DNA of 5,160 nucleotides from Actinomycetota bacterium. Lineage in GTDB: Bacteria; Actinomycetota; Actinomycetes; S36-B12; UBA10799. The notes beneath the pieces are model-generated. The model made no database searches and had not been told where the DNA came from. It saw only the letters and a list, made by a program, of their open reading frames with translations. A program made the translations under genes and the position numbers. Where the stretch lies: contig JAUPKO010000030.1 of assembly GCA_030837395.1 (NCBI GenBank), positions 1 through 5,160 of the forward strand, read 5' to 3'. Each line of letters starts with the position of its first letter. Position 1 is the first letter of the stretch. Positions 1 to 5,160 of the stretch are shown here, piece after piece.

Positions 1-336
1 ATCACCCACGGTCTAGACACGAACGAACTTCGTCAGTTGGTCGAAGGCCCATTCTCGGTACCAGCGGTCAGTGTGGAAGTCGCCGCCTGCGCGCACAACG
101 ATCCAGCTCGCGTCGACTTAGGCGAGCGGTGGGGAAGCCAAGTCCGGAAATCGAGACACGACGTCAGCGGCGGGGGCGGCCATTCGTTAGCCGCACACCG
201 TGAGCCACCAGAGTCCGCCAAAGTCGAGGTACCCAGACTGCCTGGGGACGATCCTGCCGCCGGCATCATCATTGACCAGCACCATCAACTGGTTACGGTG
301 GCTACACGCATCGCAAGGCTCCCAGCAGCCGGCAGA
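1..336. other. Open upstream stretch of uncertain nature
   Basis: This stretch stays open in the helicase frame from base 1, yet its translation (low-complexity GGGGH, scattered His/Pro, few hydrophobic core patterns) is not what I expect at a DrmA N-terminus. By hand count its GC3 is about 65%, apparently below the helicase core, and it holds two TTA codons (118-120, 187-189). The codon-aligned minus strand reads as more protein-like peptides but is broken by stops at 187-189, 118-120 and 13-15. Three readings remain: a genuine divergent N-terminal extension, possibly starting left of the window; an upstream leader with translation starting at ATG 337; or remnants of another gene. I see no tRNA, terminator or clear -10/-35 promoter. 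Two short palindromes lie at 11-18 and 23-33. Confidence 0.4.
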
Positions 337-3300
337 ATGATTGCCCCGCAGCACTCGGGTGCCACCGACGGTATCCACGACGAAGAGGACCCAACCGCGC
401 CGGACTTCGAGGACGATGCGGCGGACGGCACCCCCGAGATAGCGATCGATACGGACGGAGAGGGTGACGAGGGTGCGGACACTGGTGCAGCGACTGGCGA
501 AGCCGGGCGCGTATGGGGAGCCAGCTTCGCGCTAACTGGTCCCGCAGATCTGCGAATCGCGATCGCCGGGAACAGTCCATGTCCAGTCAGCTTGATTGGT
601 GTTGGACACAGCACCACCGCGCGGGGTTTCCGGTTTCGTCGACGCCGAGGTGAAGGCGTTATTGCGGTCGCGCACGGTGAGGGGAGGTCAGTCGTCCAAC
701 TGCACCTAGCCGACGCAAGTGCTGGGGAACAGGAGGCCCACCAACTGGAAGTGGAGCTACACTGGCGCGCCCGTCCAATGACCGATGGCTCCTTGCTGGT
801 TCACGTCGGAGCCATGATTTCGCGGCCCTGCTCTCTGCCCGATCATTGGCCTGACCTGTATGCCGCCGACGTCAGCATCCGCCCCGAGGGAGCGTCCTTC
901 CTTCCGCTGCCCAGCCGCAGCTCCAAGCCCATGCACCTCCATGTACCGAGGATGGCTGCAGGCCACGGTTGCGCCGTGACCTGGCACATGACGGAGGGCT
1001 CCCCTTCCGCCGAGGAGTTGCGGCTCACGGGATGGCCAACGTGGGAGGAACCTCGCACCAAACACCGAGCCGGTATTCAGGCTCTGCCAAGCCTCGCGGA
1101 TCTTCAATCGCTTGTCAGCGACTATCGCCTCCACATTCAGGCAAGCCAATGGGATTCGCTGCCACCGGACCTTGCGCAGACCAACCGAACAGCGTGCGAG
1201 GAGGTCTTGACCTCGGCCGAAGACGCCATCGACTGGCTCCGACAGAATCCAGCGATCATGGAGATCCTCCGGGACGCTTGCCTAGTGGTCATGGGCCGTC
1301 CGCATCTCCAAGGGGAGTCATGGTCGTTGCGGACAGACGGAGGGCGAACATGGCGGCCCTTCCAATTGCTCTTCTTCCTCACAGCAGCCCGCTCGGCAGT
1401 TTCGCGGGCAGATCCCGCACGAAATCGGGTGGACGTCATCGCGTTCCCCACCGGCGGTGGCAAGACCGAGGCCTACCTACTTCTGTCCGCTTTCGTGATC
1501 CTCTACCTACGCCGGTTCGGCGACCAGAGTGCGCGGGATAAGCCCCCGACCAGGGTCCTCATGCGCTACCCACTTCGGCTTCTGGCTGCTCAACAACTGC
1601 AGCGCGCGGCCGCGATGACTGGGAAGCTGTCGATTCTTGTCGGCCAACGGAAACGTTCCGATCCGTCGGGGGAGGGCCCTTACGGCAGCAAACCGTGCTA
1701 TTCGGCGCTATGGGCCGGAACAAGTTTGTCTCCGAACACCCAGAGCGCGGCCGGTCGCCTCATCAAACAGGCAGAGAATCAACAAGGCGGGGCGCGATTG
1801 CCCCTACAAACATGCCCGCTGTGCGGATCCGTTGTCGAGGCCGCGACATCGAAAAGCGGCTTCGTCCTTATGTGCACCGGCAAAGATCGCCACGGCAACT
1901 CCGTGGACTGTTACTGGTCCACGCGATCACGCATCGGCGTTAGGTGGGTCGACGACGAGGTCTACGGACGGTCGTCGGAGTTCCTGGTAGCCACCCTGGA
2001 CAAACTGGCCATCGCGCCGTGGCGCGCAAGGGAGGTCGCAGGCCTACTTACGCAGAAGGTCCAGTTGGTGATTCAGGATGAACTGCACATGCTCGATGAT
2101 GAGTTGGGATCGTTGGAAGGCGCCTTCCAACCGTACCTGTCAGACCTCGTCGGGTCGGTCAAGATCGTCGCCGCCTCCGCCACGACAGCCAACACCACCC
2201 AGCAGGTTGCGCTGCTGTACAACCGCGACCGGTTGGCGCTGGTGCCCCCTCCCGAAATCCGGGATCAGGAGTGGTTCGTGGCACGGCCCGATGATGCCCA
2301 AGTTCGTACCAAGGTCACTGGCATCCTGCCCGCGTTAGCGTTCGCCGAGGCGCGTTTGCAGGTTCTCACCGCCCAGGCCGCCGCCGCTAGCCTGCTTCAA
2401 CGGCTGCTTAGCGATGCACGGACGCCGCCTCGTACCGGAACCGAGCAGGACGTCTTGAGGCATGCTCTTCAGCAGGCTGACTCACTGTGGACGAACCTCG
2501 TCTACTTCGGATCACGGCCGATGTTGCGTGACACGTCACTGCAACTGCATCGCGATGTTACCCAGCACATCAATCAGGTGCGCTACACGTTCAACTACCC
2601 AGGCTCAGGGCTGGCACAGATCTGGAGACCTGAACACACGTTGGAGGCATCGTCAGAGTCGCCCAGTGGCGTTGCGGATATCATCGACCGTCTAGAGCAA
2701 CCGCTGGAGATGGCGACAGGGGATATCCCCTCGGCGGCCAGGGTGTGCCTGGCAACGTCAATGATTCAGGTGGGGGTCGACGTCGATCGCCTGGGCCTCA
2801 TGACTTTCATGGGCCACCCGATGGAGACCAACTCCTACATCCAGGCCGGAGGCCGGATAGGCAGACAGCCGGACCGGCCTGGCCTCACGTACGTCCTCTA
2901 TCGCGACTTCAACGTCAGGGACCGCTCCATCTACGAGGACTTCACGGCCTATCACCAGCGGCGGAATTCCTATGTAGAACCTGCGCTGTTGGCACCCTTC
3001 GCGCCTGGAGCGCTGCGAAGGGTAGTCCCCAGCCTGACCGTGCTGCGATACCTGAAGTTTGGGCGTACCCGCGCAGATGTGCCCCCCGACTTGGGCCTCC
3101 TCGAAGCCGATTTGGCGGAAGTCTGCGCAGATATCCGGGCGCGCGCGCCTCGGGACGTCGACGTCACATGGCTGGATGACTTCGCCGTTGATTTGAAGGC
3201 GGCCGCATTCGCCTACGCCAGTCAGTCCGCTGGCCAATCCCCCCGACTGGTCAACGCCGGGGACCTCACACCCGGAAAGACTCCCACGGCACTGCTCGCG

Positions 3301-3504
3301 CCGCTTGAGAGCAGCTACCACGCCGACGAGCTTCTCCACTGGTACGCGCCCACGTCCCTGCGGACCGTGTCGGGTGAAGTCTTCGCCGCCATCACCCGCA
3401 TCGGTATGGCGTCCACGCCTTCAGCAAACGCGAGCGATGCCGCAGTGTCGAGCACTGCATTGACTCCCTCGCTCCGATCCGATGACGACGACGAGGAGGC
3501 CTAA
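37..3504 (+). CDS. drmA: DISARM-type SF2 helicase DrmA (5' end uncertain)
   Basis: Large superfamily 2 helicase/ATPase, predicted cytoplasmic, the motor of the DrmAB anti-phage complex. Numbering is from TTG 37. Seen: a WRPFQL motif just upstream of Walker A (PTGGGKTEA, residues 471-479; K476, T477); YPLRLLAAQQLQR (511-523, motif Ia); a four-cysteine cluster C593/C596/C613/C625; VATLDKLA soon after it; Walker B as DELH (681-684); SAT (714-716, motif III); ATSMIQVGVDVDRLGLM (906-922, motif V); QAGGRIGR (936-943, motif VI with both arginines); then a YVEP segment near 979. This order, especially GGGKTEA, TLDKLA, VGVDVDRLGLM and YVEP, is characteristic of DrmA. The N-terminal third is non-catalytic, with an acidic stretch (115-148) and then a basic one (196-204). 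The C-terminus is a DDDDEEA tail. About 1155 aa fits the family. The start is unsure: the frame is open to base 1, none of TTG 37, GTG 73, GTG 298 or ATG 337 has a good ribosome site, and ATG 337 would give 1055 aa. Catalytically it looks intact. Druantia DruE or MrfA-like helicases are less likely because DUF1998 is on a separate gene. Confidence 0.87.
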   Translation: MVEGPFSVPAVSVEVAACAHNDPARVDLGERWGSQVRKSRHDVSGGGGHSLAAHREPPESAKVEVPRLPGDDPAAGIIIDQHHQLVTVATRIARLPAAGRMIAPQHSGATDGIHDEEDPTAPDFEDDAADGTPEIAIDTDGEGDEGADTGAATGEAGRVWGASFALTGPADLRIAIAGNSPCPVSLIGVGHSTTARGFRFRRRRGEGVIAVAHGEGRSVVQLHLADASAGEQEAHQLEVELHWRARPMTDGSLLVHVGAMISRPCSLPDHWPDLYAADVSIRPEGASFLPLPSRSSKPMHLHVPRMAAGHGCAVTWHMTEGSPSAEELRLTGWPTWEEPRTKHRAGIQALPSLADLQSLVSDYRLHIQASQWDSLPPDLAQTNRTACEEVLTSAEDAIDWLRQNPAIMEILRDACLVVMGRPHLQGESWSLRTDGGRTWRPFQLLFFLTAARSAVSRADPARNRVDVIAFPTGGGKTEAYLLLSAFVILYLRRFGDQSARDKPPTRVLMRYPLRLLAAQQLQRAAAMTGKLSILVGQRKRSDPSGEGPYGSKPCYSALWAGTSLSPNTQSAAGRLIKQAENQQGGARLPLQTCPLCGSVVEAATSKSGFVLMCTGKDRHGNSVDCYWSTRSRIGVRWVDDEVYGRSSEFLVATLDKLAIAPWRAREVAGLLTQKVQLVIQDELHMLDDELGSLEGAFQPYLSDLVGSVKIVAASATTANTTQQVALLYNRDRLALVPPPEIRDQEWFVARPDDAQVRTKVTGILPALAFAEARLQVLTAQAAAASLLQRLLSDARTPPRTGTEQDVLRHALQQADSLWTNLVYFGSRPMLRDTSLQLHRDVTQHINQVRYTFNYPGSGLAQIWRPEHTLEASSESPSGVADIIDRLEQPLEMATGDIPSAARVCLATSMIQVGVDVDRLGLMTFMGHPMETNSYIQAGGRIGRQPDRPGLTYVLYRDFNVRDRSIYEDFTAYHQRRNSYVEPALLAPFAPGALRRVVPSLTVLRYLKFGRTRADVPPDLGLLEADLAEVCADIRARAPRDVDVTWLDDFAVDLKAAAFAYASQSAGQSPRLVNAGDLTPGKTPTALLAPLESSYHADELLHWYAPTSLRTVSGEVFAAITRIGMASTPSANASDAAVSSTALTPSLRSDDDDEEA
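3493..3499 (+). promoter_or_regulatory. Shine-Dalgarno site for drmB
   Basis: GAGGAGG lies six bases before the GTG at 3506, a near-perfect match to the anti-Shine-Dalgarno sequence at good spacing. It is made from the final GAC-GAG-GAG-GCC codons of the helicase gene, just before its TAA. This site decides the start of the downstream gene in favour of GTG 3506 and implies translational coupling: ribosomes ending the helicase stop one base before the next start. Confidence 0.85.
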
Positions 3505-3505
3505 C

Positions 3506-5160
3506 GTGGGGCAGTCATGGGTTTTTGTCGGAGACGTCCGCCGCTACACCAAGCTGCAGTCGCTCTATCTGGCCGGACCTGGCTCAGTGCGTTCCGTGGG
3601 GATCAACCAGGTCTTTGGAATGGCCGAGCCCGCCCCCTGCCAATGCAGTTCAGACGTCAACGACGGACGATGGCATCGGCTACCCAACGACACGTTGGCG
3701 CGAAGGCTGGGCGTCCGCGACCTAGTAGAGCCGACCCCCGTCGACTGGCCGGACGACCTCCGATCAATGCCAGCAGATGCGCTGCAGGCCGTTCGCAGAT
3801 TCCCACTCACCGAGTACTGCCTTGGCTGTGGCCTGCTCTACAACTGGGACGAGGTCCTCAACTCCAAGAACGGGCTGCGCTACTCCGCCGGAGGGAAGTG
3901 CCCCCACAAGGCGTCCGGCGGGCATCCCAAGCGAGGGACAACTCAGCAGGTGGAATGGCTGTGGGCCTGCGAACGGGGCCACCTGGAATCCGTGCGTCCA
4001 CGGTGCCAGGAGTGCACCGGACGACTCCGGCGCCGACGTAAGGGCAGCCATTTCGGCTTCGACCTTGAGTGCACGCAATGCGGTCGCATGGTCGATCTCA
4101 GTCGGGACACGACAAGGCCTTGCAGCGGGCTGATGCCCAACGCTGTCACGCCCGGCGAACAGACGGTGGCCTGTCAGGAGGATATGCATCTCCACAGGGC
4201 CGCTGACCCGGCCCTGTGGCGCCCGCGCATGCTGACCGTTCTGCACCTCCCCCGGCACATCAGGCTCACGGAAGGACAGTACGACGTGGTGTCGGCGAGC
4301 GTGACAGCGCCGGCGTACCGGCGCAAGTCAACCCCACATGAGCGCATCGAGTACGTGCGAGATCGATTGACGGATGCGGGGATGGACGTTGACCTCGACG
4401 AAACAACCCTCGAACAAGTCGATGCGACAGTCGCGGGCACGTCCGCCGGTGCTGTCGGTGGAGGCTCAGATGAGGAGTTTCTGGCGCTTGGGGAGGAACT
4501 CCGCCGCGAAGAAATGGACCAACTCGACGGCCTCCGCCGTCAGGCCGCCAGCCTGCCGCTCTTCGAAGGCGGACGAGCACGTGATCTGGGTCAGGGCCCG
4601 TTCTCGGCGGTGTCGGGCATCACCCGACTCCGGGTGACAACAGTGCTCGACGCTGCCTTCCGTTTGTCTGGCCAACCCGGGCGTGCACTTCTGTGGGGGC
4701 ACCAACCGGACAGTGCCGTGCTACGCCAGCCGAGCCACGGCTCGCTCCCAGCCTTTCAGAGCTTCGGGGAAGGGCTGCTGCTCTGGCTGAGGGAGCCGCA
4801 GGGAAGCGCCGGTGTCAATCCGGCGACCGAAGCACATACCTTGGCCCACGTGGTGATCCGTGCCCTGGCGGTCCACGCGGGGGTAAGTCAACCGTCCCTC
4901 CGAGAACGTGTCTACCTGGATCCGGTACCCGCGATCCTGGTCTACCAGGCGAGCGGTGACCAGGTGGGAACCCTTGGTGGTCTAGCCACGCTCGCGGATC
5001 GTCATGGATGGCTAGAGGTCATGCTCAACGACGCGGTCGCCGCGCAGCAATGGTGCTCACTTGACCCCATTTGCAGGGAGGACCGCGGGGCAGCATGCCA
5101 CCAGTGCCTGTACCTCCCTGAAACCTCCTGTGAGGGGGCGCTGGGCACCGGTCGGCTCAA
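3506..5160 (+). CDS. drmB: DUF1998-domain protein DrmB, 3' end cut by window
   Basis: Partner of the helicase in the DISARM DrmAB complex. The frame is open for 551 codons to the right edge with no stop; GTG 3506 is chosen from the strong Shine-Dalgarno site. The N-terminus VRRYTKLQSLYLAGPGS (11-27) resembles the family opening (VRxSQLLxTYGPGA type). A cysteine-rich region follows: YCLGCG (C105/C108), KCPH (C132/H134), WACERGHLE (C155/H159), CQEC (C167/C170), a basic RLRRRRK run (173-179), CTQC (C189/C192), then C206 and C223. A charged, Gly-rich linker spans roughly 300-350. The C-terminal DUF1998 domain is clear: EAHTLAHVVIRALAVHAG (442-459, H444 and H448), SLRERVY near 463-470, ILVYQASGDQVGTLGGL (477-493), and WCS-x4-C-x7-CHQC-x7-C (C517, C523, C531, C534, C542). 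In MrfA a four-cysteine DUF1998 site supports helicase function; a structural or DNA-contact role here is inferred. Known DrmB proteins are around 600 aa, so probably only a short tail is missing. Confidence 0.87.
   Translation, partial: MGQSWVFVGDVRRYTKLQSLYLAGPGSVRSVGINQVFGMAEPAPCQCSSDVNDGRWHRLPNDTLARRLGVRDLVEPTPVDWPDDLRSMPADALQAVRRFPLTEYCLGCGLLYNWDEVLNSKNGLRYSAGGKCPHKASGGHPKRGTTQQVEWLWACERGHLESVRPRCQECTGRLRRRRKGSHFGFDLECTQCGRMVDLSRDTTRPCSGLMPNAVTPGEQTVACQEDMHLHRAADPALWRPRMLTVLHLPRHIRLTEGQYDVVSASVTAPAYRRKSTPHERIEYVRDRLTDAGMDVDLDETTLEQVDATVAGTSAGAVGGGSDEEFLALGEELRREEMDQLDGLRRQAASLPLFEGGRARDLGQGPFSAVSGITRLRVTTVLDAAFRLSGQPGRALLWGHQPDSAVLRQPSHGSLPAFQSFGEGLLLWLREPQGSAGVNPATEAHTLAHVVIRALAVHAGVSQPSLRERVYLDPVPAILVYQASGDQVGTLGGLATLADRHGWLEVMLNDAVAAQQWCSLDPICREDRGAACHQCLYLPETSCEGALGTGRL

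Noticed and set aside
2758..3339. Minus-strand open frame of about 193 codons
   Set aside because: It lies antisense to helicase motifs V and VI, which are firmly conserved on the plus strand; long antisense frames are expected in GC-rich coding DNA.
37..3504. Druantia DruE or MrfA-type single-chain helicase
   Set aside because: Those carry DUF1998 in the same polypeptide. Here the helicase stops at 3504 and DUF1998 is on a separate gene, the DrmA/DrmB arrangement.
3517..4041. ATG-started plus-strand reading frame overlapping the second gene, about 174 codons
   Set aside because: It is in another frame, with Arg/Pro/Ala-rich shadow composition and no domain. The GTG 3506 frame has a strong ribosome site and clear DrmB/DUF1998 motifs across the same bases.
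3764..4258. Minus-strand open frame of about 164 codons
   Set aside because: It is antisense to the cysteine knuckles of DrmB; no recognisable motif and no ribosome site seen.
4612..4628. Hairpin GTCGGG-CATCA-CCCGAC as a possible terminator
   Set aside because: It is short, has no T-run after it and lies inside the continuous DrmB frame, so an intragenic chance hairpin is the simpler view.
1..5160. CRISPR arrays, tRNA or rRNA genes, insertion sequences
   Set aside because: No regularly spaced direct repeats, cloverleaf-like blocks, conserved rRNA stretches or transposase motifs were seen on either strand.

Overview
The window is a two-gene, plus-strand cassette from a GC-rich bacterium, by eye in the low-to-mid 60s % GC with a clear but not extreme preference for G/C at third codon positions. 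An actinobacterium is the most natural guess, but nothing here (no rRNA or housekeeping gene) fixes the taxon.

Layout: (i) Bases 1-336 are open in the same frame as the first gene but do not resemble the usual N-terminus of its family. This may be a real N-terminal extension, a gene beginning left of the window, or non-coding upstream DNA. (ii) Bases 37 (or 1, or 337) to 3504 encode a large SF2 helicase with all the hallmarks of DrmA, the helicase of the DISARM anti-phage system. (iii) After a single base (position 3505), a GTG at 3506 opens a second gene that runs off the right edge. It encodes a cysteine-rich protein ending in a DUF1998 domain and matches DrmB, the obligate partner of DrmA. 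An ideal Shine-Dalgarno sequence for it lies inside the last codons of the helicase gene, so the two are almost certainly co-transcribed and translated in step.

How they work together: in characterised DISARM systems DrmA and DrmB form a DNA-binding complex that recognises and acts on invading phage DNA. A phospholipase-D-fold protein (DrmC) and a DNA methyltransferase (DrmMI or DrmMII), plus class-specific genes (drmD or drmE), complete the operon. None of those partners is inside this window, so the safe call is 'DrmAB core of a candidate DISARM or DISARM-like defence locus'; class and completeness cannot be judged. The same helicase plus DUF1998 architecture occurs as one chain in MrfA-type repair helicases, and here it is split over two genes.

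Apart from these genes I see no RNA gene, CRISPR array, insertion sequence, convincing terminator or recognisable promoter. The less certain parts are the helicase N-terminus (start choice, acidic-then-basic stretches, antisense coding-like signal) and the number of metal-binding clusters in the second protein.
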